Below are positions 10,606 to 20,977 of a stretch of DNA of 64,000 nt, one piece after another. Source of the stretch: Babesia bovis T2Bo (taxonomy: Eukaryota; Apicomplexa; Aconoidasida; Piroplasmida; Babesiidae); NCBI RefSeq assembly GCF_000165395.2, contig NC_067396.1, positions 186,001 to 250,000 on the forward strand. Direction: 5' to 3'. The notes beneath the pieces were generated by a model. That model did not search any database. It saw only the letters and a list, made by a program, of their open reading frames with translations, and was not told the DNA's origin. The position numbers and the translations under genes are program-made. Positions within the stretch are counted from its first letter, which is position 1, and each line of letters opens with the position of its first letter.

Positions 10606-12419
10606 TCACGAAGGTCTTGGAGGCTTGAACCGACCTTCCATCATCCAGAATGCAGGAGTATTAGGCTTATCAGGAGTTGTAGATGTAATGCACGATGTTA
10701 CCTCATTAGACATGTATTGACGAGTGACAAGCTGAATGCGCTGACTAGCATTCTCCGGCTTGTCTGAACCCTGGTAGTACGCGGATACAGCCTCGTCAAG
10801 AGCCTTCTGCTCCTCGTGCTTACGAATGGCATCAGGAGAACCGTTGCGCAAAGATGCAGCAAAACGATGGCGAGCGTTGGTGGCATACATTCGGTCATCA
10901 ATTTCTCTACGAACAAACTTATAGGCCTTAACGGCATCCTTGTGTAACCTGGTAGATGTGTCATAACGCTCCACCAATTCATCCAATATCTCTTTACCAA
11001 CAGCCTCGGCAGCACGAACCTTAGCAGATAACTCCTCAATCTCCTCGCTTAGACTCTGGTGCTTGGCAATCATCTCCTGGCGTTTCGCAGCCAATGTAGT
11101 ATCAGGATCAGCAATGTTAAACTTAACGGGAAGAGTATGTACAATTTGTAAACGAGTTGAATGATACGATTTCGCAGCTTCACGCTGCTCTTTTACCAAT
11201 GATGCGGATATGTCGGCATAAGCATGATGTAAACCAATCTGCTTAGTAAAGACTGATTTGCAACGTTCAAGGGCTATTGTAAATGGATCCTGTGATGTAT
11301 ATAGTGAACAAGTGAAAAAACCATTACCAAAGATGAAGGAGAAGATGAAGTTGGAGTCGATAACGAGAGAACAAAAGGAGAGTTCACGATATCCTTACCC
11401 ATCAGAGTAACTGAGAGACATTTAAACGATTATCAATAACCTACCACGCAATTGACTGAATTGGCTATTTGGTTCAGTCTGACACATCACACGGTGCTAT
11501 ATAACTATGACCGCTAATAACAGCAAACCTACTTGACCGTTATTACAGTCATAAGTTGATAGTAACTTCCCCGTGCCTAAACATGTGACCACGAAAGGAG
11601 TTCCACCCCTGGTATAAGTATATTTCATCTAACAAGGATTTTAACTAGGGTGTCACATACTGAAGGGTCCGAAAACGTAACACCATGAACCATGTGAAAT
11701 GATGTAGTTTCCGCACGTACCTACGCAGCAGATTGCCAAATCCATCCATGGCTTCAATAATGAACTCCTGCTTAAACTATTTCACTGGAGATTAAATTAT
11801 ACCTTTTGATCAGTTTGATAACCATTTTGAGGTATGCCTACAGTACGGTCAAAATGACATAACAAAAACCAACATGTTAGAATACTGGTGTATGGAGATG
11901 CTTCAGCTGGCTCTATTGCAATTTTGAAAGGTGATCCTATTACATATGAATGATCCTAGAAACGAGATACCTGCTATATGCGGACCAGAGGGAAGGGTAA
12001 TAGACAACATCCATGAACCAGCGATATCCACCATGTAACGTAGCTGAATAAGATAGTTCCACTCATACACACTGATTTACCTTATAATGACTACTGTCAA
12101 CAGCAGTTATATGCACATCCCGCTCTACAGGTTGCTCCTTAGGGTTGAATATATTGCCAGTATACGATAATCGAGCAATTATATTCGGCGCATTTCCGGT
12201 AATATGATGACCATTAGTGTCGAACAACTCTATAATACCCTGTGTGTAAATTTTTATAGTCATATTATGCTAACATACCTCTAGACATCTGCCTGCAAGT
12301 CCGCCACGAAAGGCAGAACCCCTATGGCGACACAAAGAAGGACACACATCAATGTTTTTATGTATGTTGCGATCAAAAAACGGTCCGGTTAATAGACCGC
12401 TCTCTAAGTCTAACTCCAT
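10606..12419 (-). CDS. filamin-type Ig repeats plus C-terminal coiled coil
   Basis: Ten exons are inferred: 12419-12279, 12239-12081, 12043-11971, 11936-11886, 11837-11803, 11770-11721, 11608-11533, 11496-11445, 11410-11328 and 11289-10606; all junctions keep frame, giving 467 residues. The N-terminal half has filamin/ABP280-type repeats. One is ITLPSGPHIAGSPFKIAIEP, the classic 'G-x-x-I-x-x-S-P-F' closing strand. The next starts FIIEAMDGFGNLLRRGGTPF and closes VTLMGKDIVNSPFVLSLSTP. The last exon encodes a charged helical region of about 200 residues (ALERCKSVFTKQIGLHHAYA onward) likely to be coiled coil, perhaps BAR-like. Filamin repeats usually dimerise or bind partners on the actin/membrane cortex. 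The first exon could have an unseen upstream partner; no actin-binding CH domain is visible. Confidence 0.72.
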
Positions 12420-13603
12420 GACCTAAATATTAAGTGCTTCTTGCAGTAATGCACTCACAAATAGGGGTAAGGACCGCAGGTGCAGAATAAAATTATCATA
12501 ACAAAGTCTAACAGTTGTTATAAACGCTTAAATATTGTTATACCATAATATATGACTTGACATTGTTAACAGCACTTTGAAAATTCAATAACCTTCAGAC
12601 ATCAAATGAAGATGTCAATGTATCGCATAAAATGGGTTTTACCATTGCATTTATGTTAGTATATAACGATCGTAGATATATAACGCGTGAATATGCGCCT
12701 ATATACCGAAAAGACATACGCTGCAGTTAGATTCTAAAAAGCATGGGCTCAATGGAGCATTATGTTAATAGACATCCTACGTAGACCATTCTCAGATGTG
12801 ATTCAATAAAAATAATAACACATAAAGCTTACAATGTAGATACATGCTTCCAAAGAATGGAAGACACTGTCGTACACCCATGAAGAAGTACGCCTTTATG
12901 GAAGATGGACCCGTTAGTCTGATTATCAAACGTCCAAGTAGTAATGATGGTTATCTGTAACATCTAACGAAAATAATAAATGTCACACACGCGTGGACTA
13001 CTAAGTATTAATAGTTTGCCTCACAGTAGTATGGTTCATACCGTCATTAACAATCGCGCACACACGGTGACGCAGTCTAAAATAGGTAGTACATGGTGTT
13101 GTATATTATATAATAAAGCGCAATTAGGCGCTGTCATCGTGTTTTTTAGCAATTGAATGACGCATGTGGTGACATGATGTGCGCGTAATGGATGTCAACT
13201 CGATGATTGTACCATACGCAATATAGATCAGTAGTGGAACAATCTTGTCACTTCGTGAACACTACGAATCTGTCACTCTGCGTTATGGCATCTAGACGCA
13301 TAAGTGGACATCAACGGAACCCTCAGGATTCTACTATCGGTGCACATTATAGGAGAGGCACACGTGTTATATATTAATATTTGGTTATGCGTTTTTACGC
13401 TTGTAAAACTAGTGTGGGTAAAAACGTATAAGGAACAGTGTCTTTACATTTAAAGCGTGACCAATGTCATGTCAGATGCTGAAGACTCCCCTCAATGTTT
13501 ACCCTAAAAGAACAATTGTAGGGATTTATATAATTTAACATTCGATATATATACCATATAATTCAGGGGGATTCTATTCATTGAGATCATAAAGAACATC
13601 AGG
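12420..13603. other. 1.2-kb intergenic region between divergent genes
   Basis: This stretch separates the minus-strand filamin-repeat gene from the plus-strand ApiAP2 gene, so it probably holds two promoters. It is AT-rich, and the only ORF of note is a 27-codon frame at 12881-12961. I see no tRNA, no tandem repeat and no exon that extends either neighbour convincingly, although an upstream exon of the filamin gene cannot be excluded because its first ATG follows a TTTAG acceptor-like triplet. An uncharacterised non-coding RNA is possible but not supported. Confidence 0.5.
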
Positions 13604-15064
13604 ATGCTAGTATTCAACCCTGCTACCTACCAACAAACTGGATTCCCTCAATCACCAGAGACTAAAACAACAGAACCCTCATTCGTGCATGACGAGCCAA
13701 CTAGATCGATATGGGCTCCTCCTGTGAAACCCTTGCCTAATGGAACCAATCAAGCTTTCTTCTTTATGTACCAAATGAAACTGTTAAATACCCTTGGTCT
13801 AGTTAAATCTGTATGTAGACCTTGGGGAACTCTACCTCACGGAAACGATTTTGCATACCACTTCAATCAAATAGCTACTACAAACAATATGAGCTTGCTA
13901 CAGGGTTATGAATCGATATTCAGTGCCATCTATGATAGGTTTGACGCCGAGGCTGCAGACCCCGATGATGCGATCGCATCATTGTGGGCACAAGTAGCAG
14001 ATGTGGATTATTTCAAAATAATATATCGACTTGAGTGTATGAGGAATAATACTCCATTTGATAATAAAAGCTACAATGAAATGCTTGAGAGGACAGTAAA
14101 CAATGTGGAACTTCAAGGTGACCTCGATCAAACAATAGGAGTTAGCAAATTCGACGAAATACCATCATGGAATAAATTCAACTGGGAATATAAAAATAGA
14201 CAATATTCGCTGACACCATATGAAGAAGAAGGTGGATTGCACTCCGATGTTGATATGGACATTGCAGCAGCATTTAATGTCGCTGAACAGTATGATGACG
14301 AATCATTCTACAACCCTGAATACCTAGACGCAGAAATGAACGCCATTGAATTGGAAGAAAGGATGAGGCAACTCAGCTCAATGCAAGAAGCTGTTATCCA
14401 AGAAACACATAGGATCTATAACACGCGGAGCCAGAATGAATTTGATAAACTGGTTATGCAGGTCGTTTCTAAGCCTCGTGATGCGCAAGGTTTGCGTAAT
14501 ATAAAACAAAATAGAACTTCACGCACGTCATCTTCGGAATCCAGAGTTAGCACCAGACAAAGATCAAGTGCTAGAAAGTCTAACAATTATGATCCGGATT
14601 ACGCTGGCGAATACGGAATAAAACCGCTCTCCGGTCGTAGGAAATCTGATGAATCCAGAAGGGGTAAAAAGAGGCGTGCAGATTCACCCCGTGGTCCTAA
14701 TACAGCACCTAAAGCTCCATCATCGGGAAGGTCGGATGCATCACATGAAGACCATGCTGCCTCCAGGTGTAACAATGTAGTGTCAGCCAGTGTATCGTTC
14801 GACAAACGACAGCAGAGATACATGGCTCAATGGAAGACTAGGGAAGGCACCAAGCATTCCAAGTCATTTTATGCAAAAAGATATGATTCGTCGGTGATGG
14901 CACGTAAACACGCAGAGCTATACAAGACGTACGTACTCCAGCACCGTGACAACGATGGAGATATCATGGAAGAACCTACATATGAAAGATTGGCCGCCAA
15001 CAATTTCAGGGATCTAGATTACATAAACGTGACAGATTCTAACTATATGGATGACATGGAGTAA
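13604..15064 (+). CDS. ApiAP2-family DNA-binding protein
   Basis: One exon of 486 residues. The N-terminal half is acidic and looks folded in places, but matches nothing I know. A basic, Ser/Arg-rich linker (TSSSESRVSTRQRSSARKS, SGRRKSDESRRGKKRRADS) suggests a nuclear localisation signal. At about residues 393-447 there is an AP2-like fold: SASVSFDKRQQRYMAQWKTR then HSKSFYAKRYDSSVMARKHA, matching the ApiAP2 pattern of a beta strand with Trp, 'K-x-F-x-x-x-x-Y' and an Ala-rich helix. ApiAP2 proteins are the main sequence-specific transcription factors of apicomplexans. A single C-terminal AP2 domain is visible. The GTKHSKSF loop and the replacement of the usual glycine before the helix make it a divergent copy. 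Confidence 0.72.
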   Translation: MLVFNPATYQQTGFPQSPETKTTEPSFVHDEPTRSIWAPPVKPLPNGTNQAFFFMYQMKLLNTLGLVKSVCRPWGTLPHGNDFAYHFNQIATTNNMSLLQGYESIFSAIYDRFDAEAADPDDAIASLWAQVADVDYFKIIYRLECMRNNTPFDNKSYNEMLERTVNNVELQGDLDQTIGVSKFDEIPSWNKFNWEYKNRQYSLTPYEEEGGLHSDVDMDIAAAFNVAEQYDDESFYNPEYLDAEMNAIELEERMRQLSSMQEAVIQETHRIYNTRSQNEFDKLVMQVVSKPRDAQGLRNIKQNRTSRTSSSESRVSTRQRSSARKSNNYDPDYAGEYGIKPLSGRRKSDESRRGKKRRADSPRGPNTAPKAPSSGRSDASHEDHAASRCNNVVSASVSFDKRQQRYMAQWKTREGTKHSKSFYAKRYDSSVMARKHAELYKTYVLQHRDNDGDIMEEPTYERLAANNFRDLDYINVTDSNYMDDME

Positions 15065-15113
15065 ATTAAAATAGTGTACATAAGACAACAGACTTATTAT
15101 ATAAATAACTATT

Positions 15114-17314
15114 ATGTCTAACAATAATAAAGCTATTTTCATGATTATAACGTCCACGGTTTTGTTTTACGTTGCGTATTACGTCTGGAATAGTAACAGC
15201 GAAAGCACAGATGACGCGAACAAAAAAGAGAACGATAATGAAACTAACAATAATACCACTGAGAAAGCCTCAAATACGAATATAGAAGCGGATAATGCCG
15301 ATGTGTCGAAGAAAATAGTCGTATACTATGGCAGTCAAACCGGTACAGCAGAGAGATTCGCCAAAACCCTTGCACATCGGCTAGCAGACTGGAACTCAAT
15401 ATTCCAAAGATCTAGCGTCAATCTAGAGGTGTGTGATACAGTAGACAAAGCAAATAATACTTAGGAATTCGATGAACACGATCTACTCCGCCCTAATACC
15501 ATCGCCATATTTCTAATAGCAACGCATGATGATGGACACTTTCCAGACAATGCTGAAAGATTTGTAAGATGGGTAGGTTGTCTTCTTTATCAACTTTGTT
15601 CAACTAAATTAACAGCTAAGGTTAATGGAAGACGAATCCAAAAGACTGGAATGTCTTGAATATTGTATCTTCGGACTGGGTAGCACTGAGTATCCTCAGT
15701 TTAATAATGCATCCAAAAATCTCAACAATATATTGATCAATCTGGGTGCCAAAGCACTTTTACCAATAAAATTGGGTGACGATGCAACCGATTTAAAAAG
15801 TGACTTTGAAGAATGGTCACGAGATGTATGCAATGCCTTGGCAAAAAGGCTCGTGATAGAGCCTGTTTCAGAAACATTTTACGAAAAACCATTACTCGTA
15901 AGCCTAAAAGAAACCTGGAGGGATTGCGGTAAGATTTAATACTGCGTGATATAATATAATTACAGTGCCGTTAGAGTTAAGATATCTGTCCAAAGATCAG
16001 ATAAAGAGCGATTGTACACCCATAAGTGCTACTGTTGTATGCAAGCAGCAATGGCAATGTGTAGATCATGTGGTTATCGATAACATCAATATGACACCAG
16101 AAAGTGAAGAGACGACAAATATGCTAACAATCGAATCATATGGTGAATTCAATGCAGCTGAAACGATAAACGTATTGTATGCAAATCCTCCTAAGGTTGT
16201 ATCGTATTTCATGGATAAACTAAATATAAAAGAACAAGATATGGAAAAGCTCATCACATTTGTACCGAGATATGCAACAGTAGACACACAAATGAACTTT
16301 GAAGCCCCGTTCCCAATACCATGCACAATTGGTGATGCATTGCGTTATTATTTGGACCTCACGGGATTGCCGGATGAAGAAACGTTACGTAACTTGGGGA
16401 CATTCTTGCAAAGCAACCACTCATGTCAATACCTCAATAAACTCTTCAAGAGAAAAGCTTTGATGAAAATAATGAAAGAGGAATTGCACTTGACGCTGCA
16501 AGAGTTTATTGAAATTTTTATGCATGATGCAATATTCAACATTGGAGGCTTTTTACAAATTATACCCAAGAAGGTAACAAAAGCATATACTGTATCTTCC
16601 CATCCAAAGGTAGGAAACGTGAAACCCAGTTTCATCATTACGTAGACAAACAAGATTGATTTAACAATAAAACTTGTTAAGAAAAGGAATTTTACTTTCA
16701 AAACATTCAAATCGAGAATTCAAAAGGAGATCGGCTACGAAGTAAGGCCAGGCACGGAAAAAATGTTCGCTTTGCATCGCATGTATAAAGGAGCTTGTAC
16801 TCATTATTTGTGTTCGCTCCAAAAGGGGGATGTAGTAAAACTATACAAGAGACCATCTGCTTTCAGCCTAATCAGCGATATATTCGATAAGCCATTGGTC
16901 ATGATAGCAAACGGGTCAGGCATCGCACCATTCAGAGCATTGTGGCAACAGGGGAACACAACGCACCGACGCATAATATTCTTCGGTTTCAGAGATGAGC
17001 AACATATCTTGTATAAGGAAGAAATTGAAGGTTTAAAGAACATGCCGAACTACAGTGTAAACATCGCACTTTCTAGAACCGGAAAGCACGAATACGTACA
17101 ACATATATTACGAAACCACATTATCCAAGTGCAAGATATTCTAAACTCAAGCGGATTGATATACGTGTGTGGGTGAGTATTTTTGACAATGTTATACATC
17201 TGATGTAGGAGCAAAGCCATGGGTGCCCAGGTCAAAGCAATGCTTCAACATTTTCTGAAGATTGACATTGCTGTGCTAAAAACGCAACAAAAATATGTCG
17301 AAGAACTTTGGTAG
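15114..17314 (+). CDS. membrane-anchored NADPH-cytochrome P450 reductase-like diflavin enzyme
   Basis: Six exons: 15114-15440, 15465-15572, 15616-15928, 15966-16609, 16646-17172 and 17209-17314, 674 residues. An N-terminal anchor (KAIFMIITSTVLFYVAYYVW) precedes a Thr/Asn-rich linker, an FMN flavodoxin domain (YYGSQTGTAERFAKTL, FLIATHDDGHFPDNAE, FGLGSTEYPQF), an FAD domain (KAYTVSSHPK, GACTHYL) and an NADPH domain (ANGSGIAPFRALWQ, YVCGSKAMGAQVK), ending YVEELW with the terminal aromatic residue that stacks on FAD. This domain order passes electrons NADPH to FAD to FMN to an acceptor. Intron 1 is only 24 nt and hides an in-frame TAG (15462-15464). The anchor fits an ER-type reductase rather than soluble Tah18/NDOR1. 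The natural acceptor is unknown. It converges on FAD synthase. Confidence 0.88.
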
Positions 17315-17401
17315 ATTTTCCAAAGGTAGCTGGTAAAAACTACAGCGATACTGGTCTAATGGTCCCGATAATCAAAACGTGGAATTCAAAAATGAATTGT
17401 A

Positions 17402-18560
17402 TCATGTGGAACTTTCTAACTTGTGTGAAGCTTTGTTACGTCCAAAACGTTCCAGAGACCAATCGTCTAGGGTATAAGCTGGAGCATACGTACCGTCTGG
17501 CTTCCTTAAATAAGGGTTAGCTACCGTATCTTCTGTCCCCCCTATTGAAGTGTATCCAACATCATATAGACTACAGTACTCTAAAGAAAAAAGCCTCAAG
17601 AAGTTCCAGACGTCACCGTATCCCCAGTGTAATATAGGATGGATACGGTGGAACTTGATCCCATCGACGCAACCTTCTTCCACTTCGCTTAGTGAACCTT
17701 TTGCAAAATCGCTATCTCGGCAGCCAAGAATATACCCCTTTTTGCTTCCAGAAGACAGCCGAGGTATGCCTTTATTCCATGGTCCCTCTATAACACTGCC
17801 GCAATTGAATCATAATGTCGTTTAGACAATATCATATAACTTAATGCTCGATAAACATTATGTACCAGATGAACCAATGGTATGAAACATTGAAGGATAA
17901 ATAAAGATTAACCCAATCTGCACATATAGACCTACCTCACTGAAAAATTATACTTAGTACCAGTCTTTAAAATGAAATCGTTTATATCGGAGAATAGTCG
18001 CTCGTCCGGATCCTTAAAAAATACTACATTAAGAGGGCTACCTGCTTATAGATATACTCTTTTGCATTATTAATATGCGAGACAATTTAAAAGGTTATTT
18101 GAAATGGAGCTTTAAAATCGTATTTAGATTATAGGAAACAGAAAGATTAGGCATATATAAAAAAATACAGTTCGTAATCATCATGAATATAGGAATCTAC
18201 AATTCACCGCATTTCAACATAGCTTTATAGTTGAATACCGTTTTGTTGGTGTCCTACCTGATGCTGATAATTTTGATTGAGGGTTCCAAAGTGTCGCCAA
18301 ACGATGTAAGTGTAAAATCGCAACGGAATCTTTACCGCCGTTAAAAGATACATATACGTTACCATAACCCAAATCGCTACAATAGTGTCAAATAAATATA
18401 AAAAGTGAGTATCATACCTATAAGATTGCCATAGAAGTTTCAAACTGCGTTCAATTAGGGACACTAGTCGATCCGAGTCACCATCACGTAGAACATGGCG
18501 TTGGAGGGGAGCTGAAAGAATCCGACTGAATCTCTCTAGCTTTTCCCACGCCTGTGACAT
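17402..18560 (-). CDS. FAD synthase (FMN adenylyltransferase)
   Basis: Four exons: 18560-18418, 18376-18258, 18041-17936 and 17795-17402, 253 residues. The PP-loop reads VYVSFNGGKDSVAILHLHR, followed by FKDPDERLFSDINDFI, GYILGCRDSDFAKGSLSE and the FAD synthase block RIHPILHWGYGDVWNFLR, then EYCSLYDVGYTSIGGTEDTV, with conserved Arg in the ERFGR tail. It corresponds to the PAPS-reductase-like domain of yeast Fad1; the molybdopterin-binding domain of animal FLAD1 is absent. It makes FAD from FMN and ATP. Intron 2 is about 216 nt; the others are 41 and 140 nt. It converges tail to tail with a flavin-dependent reductase (stops 87 bp apart) and shares a 184-bp divergent promoter region with the poly(A)-binding protein gene. 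Confidence 0.87.
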
Positions 18561-18744
18561 TTTACATTGAAATACCGTGTAGATGTAATGATGCATACGC
18601 AACCAACCCGCTACAAAACCCCTTCACGCCTCGCAAGTGCGGCGAACTCTAAAAGCGGACAAAATATGTCATAGAATCAACAAAATTTATTATATTAATA
18701 AGTTAATTTTATAATAATATAGAATCATAGCTAATGATCGCAAT

Positions 18745-19451
18745 ATGGAGACCAACGGTGCTGAGATGGTCATCCTGGATGATGAACTCAAGAAATTACA
18801 GGTTTGATTATCATGATGAAATAACAGTAATTCTATTAGGGAATGACAGAATGTCAAATGGCAGATGAATCGGCAGATCAAGAGGAAAATGACGAAGTTG
18901 ACCGTAGATCAATATATGTAGGAAATGTAAGTGTGATTCCAACGAACATCGGTCATTGTTCTGCCATAGGTAGACTACTCCACTAAACCACATGATCTTC
19001 AAGAATTTTTTAAGGCTTCTGGTCAAATAAATAGAATTACCATTATGGTAGATAAGTGGACTGGTAAGCCCAAAGGGTAAGTATAGGGATATATATAATC
19101 GATTTTTCCCTTATTTGACGGAGAAATATTTTGCAGGTATGCTTATATTGAGTTTGCGAGTGAAGATGCCGTTAACAATGCCGTTATGCTTAATGATTGT
19201 CTCTTCAAGGAACGGATAATTAAGGTAAAGTGGTTATGTAACCGTTATTCAATACCATTCAGGTCATACCAAAAAGGAAAAACATTCCTGGTTATAATAG
19301 GAAGCGTGCACAGCCAAGTCGTGGACGCGGACGGGGTTTCCGTCCAATGAGGTAAGAGTAGGCAATGTGTATGTGAACGTGTTGTAGAGGAGGACGGTAT
19401 AATACACACTACCGCGGTGGTTACCGTGGAGGCTATGGGAAACCCTATTAA
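18745..19451 (+). CDS. nuclear poly(A)-binding protein (PABPN1/Pab2-like)
   Basis: Six exons: 18745-18801, 18840-18926, 18970-19076, 19137-19224, 19263-19351 and 19388-19451, 163 residues. A short acidic N-terminus (ILDDELKKLQ) precedes one RRM with RNP2 RRSIYVGNVDY and RNP1 KGYAYIEFAS, then IIKVIPKRKNIPGYNRKR, the block that marks this family (human: IKVIPKRTNRPGIS), and an Arg/Gly-rich tail with repeated RGGYRG. The family binds nuclear poly(A) tails and controls their length and RNA export or decay. Every exon junction lies where the RRM continues in frame. The small exons and introns are typical of the locus. It starts 184 bp from the divergent FAD synthase. Confidence 0.92.
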
Positions 19452-20143
19452 TGTATTATTCAAAAAGGGCTAGTGTGTGACCTAACAGCACAGGACACGT
19501 CCTACAGCTTGTCATTATCCCATCACACCCCGCTCATCCCCATTCATTCCCTGCCATATGTCGGCGCATTCCGCAGTTCAGACGGTATAGACACTTGTGC
19601 GCTACTGGAGACGATTGGTCATTGACTTGACTCTGACTAATATAGATATAGACGTCCCACTCGTGCGCAATTTGTTTACACACCAAAAGGCGGGAAAGTC
19701 GTGTATGAATATTTTATCACCGGCCATTAGTCATATGTTAAATCGCATTGCTGGGTGTGTATGATTGTTATAAATATGTAATATTGTGTTTTTACTGTAG
19801 AAAACCCGCGGTGAATGACTGAGGGTTCTATGTGCACAAGGGTACCAAAGCGTCTTTTGTGTGTACCCAGCGAGTTTTGCTGATTGTCTGGCGAAAATCT
19901 GTCGTCCGTCTCCATATTTTTGGTTGTTTGGGCACGAGTTTTGTTCGCACATTGCTCGTTCTACCGTTGAAAAGTCCATTACCTGTCGGCTGGCTGCGTG
20001 AGAATTACGGATGCTTTAACTGATTTCATGAGAGGGCTGTAACTCTGCAGGTTTGTATTCCGGGAGGAACTGCCTGCGTTGCATGCGTATAAGAGGTCAT
20101 CTTTGTATTCTAAGACTCTGCTGCAAACATTTTTACAGGAACC
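19452..20143. other. intergenic, no gene seen
   Basis: A 690-bp stretch between the poly(A)-binding protein stop and the CKS-like ATG. It begins GC-richer, with an interrupted C-rich run around 19505-19555, unlike the AT-rich spacers elsewhere. The frames here (for example 19832-20023) are rich in Arg, Trp, Cys and Phe without a domain or signal peptide, so I do not call them. It probably holds the 3' UTR of one gene and a long 5' UTR or promoter of the other; a non-coding RNA is possible but no family is recognised. Confidence 0.5.
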
Positions 20144-20836
20144 ATGGATACAGTTGATGTCTGCTTGGAATCTACGGGAGTGGCCATTAGTAGGTCAATC
20201 TCCGATAGCATTGGACCAAGTAGTTATGAAAATAAATGCTCAGGAAGCACTAAGGTTAGCATAGATGGTATCCGGACTAAGCAGGAGTTGCCCATGTTTA
20301 TTATGCCAAGGCACATAAGACTAGCCAGCGCATCATATGCAATGAGTAGTGATGCGGATATGGAAGATGATTCTTCGCAAAAGACGGATTCTCATACTGG
20401 AAATAAACGAGCACGTATTTCACATACTGATTTCTGGTCAAGAGTCGATGCTGGTGAAATCAAGATTAAAGGTGCTATAGACACGTGGTCAAATATTGCG
20501 ACGTCTTCGCAACAATCGCCGGTGAATACTAATTTGCCAAACTATGCCATTAGCACAACCAACCTCTCTGACTATTCCTACAAAACGACGCCATTTGGAG
20601 ATGTTTATTATTCCCCTAGGTTTAACGACAACAAATACACGTACAGATTTGTCATTCTAACTAGGGGGGTAAGGAATGAGGCTTATCGCATACTGAAAAG
20701 CTGTGGCAGACATTTTTTAACCGAGATGCAGATTATCCATCAATTAGGGATAGATCTTTCTCCCGGGTGGGAGCACTTCATGGTTTTCCGCAACAAACTG
20801 GAAGAACTCATACTAAGACGACCTTTAGGTAGCTAA
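20144..20836 (+). CDS. CKS-family (Cdk regulatory subunit) protein with long N-terminal extension
   Basis: One exon of 230 residues. Residues about 152-230 match the Cks/Suc1 fold: DVYYSPRFNDNKYTYRFVIL (cf. YYSDKYDDEEFEYRHVMLP), LTEMQIIHQLGIDLSPGWEHFM (cf. [20 protein letters not shown]) and LILRRPLG. Cks proteins bind cyclin-dependent kinases and, through an anion pocket, phosphorylated substrates. Of the pocket residues known in human Cks1, the two arginines (YTYR, LRRPL) are kept, but the Trp and Ser of 'SESEWR' are replaced, and the HxPEPH hinge used for strand exchange reads FRNKLEEL. The first 150 residues are polar, Ser/Thr-rich and lack a domain; a basic NKRARIS motif at about residue 85 could be nuclear. 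Ordinary Cks proteins are about 80-110 residues, so this is an unusual member. Confidence 0.75.
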   Translation: MDTVDVCLESTGVAISRSISDSIGPSSYENKCSGSTKVSIDGIRTKQELPMFIMPRHIRLASASYAMSSDADMEDDSSQKTDSHTGNKRARISHTDFWSRVDAGEIKIKGAIDTWSNIATSSQQSPVNTNLPNYAISTTNLSDYSYKTTPFGDVYYSPRFNDNKYTYRFVILTRGVRNEAYRILKSCGRHFLTEMQIIHQLGIDLSPGWEHFMVFRNKLEELILRRPLGS

Positions 20837-20977
20837 ATACACAATAGGGCACTGATATTTTAAAGGGTTTACAAATTGTCACTAATGGTTTTGGGTTTTT
20901 TCATATGCCAATATGTAGTAGGTAGTTACACACTGCGAGTCTCACAGTAGTGAATATATTAAGATCTACTTTAGACT

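Noticed and set aside
10606..11199. A separate coiled-coil protein starting inside exon 10 or at 11402
   Set aside because: Its apparent start is a TTG or a short ATG exon; the frame continues into filamin exons across the 11411-11444 intron and completes an S-P-F strand, so one gene is more consistent.
12881..12961. 27-codon ORF in the ApiAP2/filamin intergenic region
   Set aside because: Too short, no leader, no conserved feature and no known family.
15460..15466. The in-frame TAG as a recoded stop or pseudogene mark in the P450-reductase-like gene
   Set aside because: A 24-nt GT-AG segment exactly covers it and removal gives the conserved acidic loop; splicing is the simpler explanation.
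19832..20023. 63-codon plus-strand ORF before the CKS-like gene
   Set aside because: Rich in Cys, Trp and Arg without a recognisable domain; typical of a random frame in a less AT-rich stretch.
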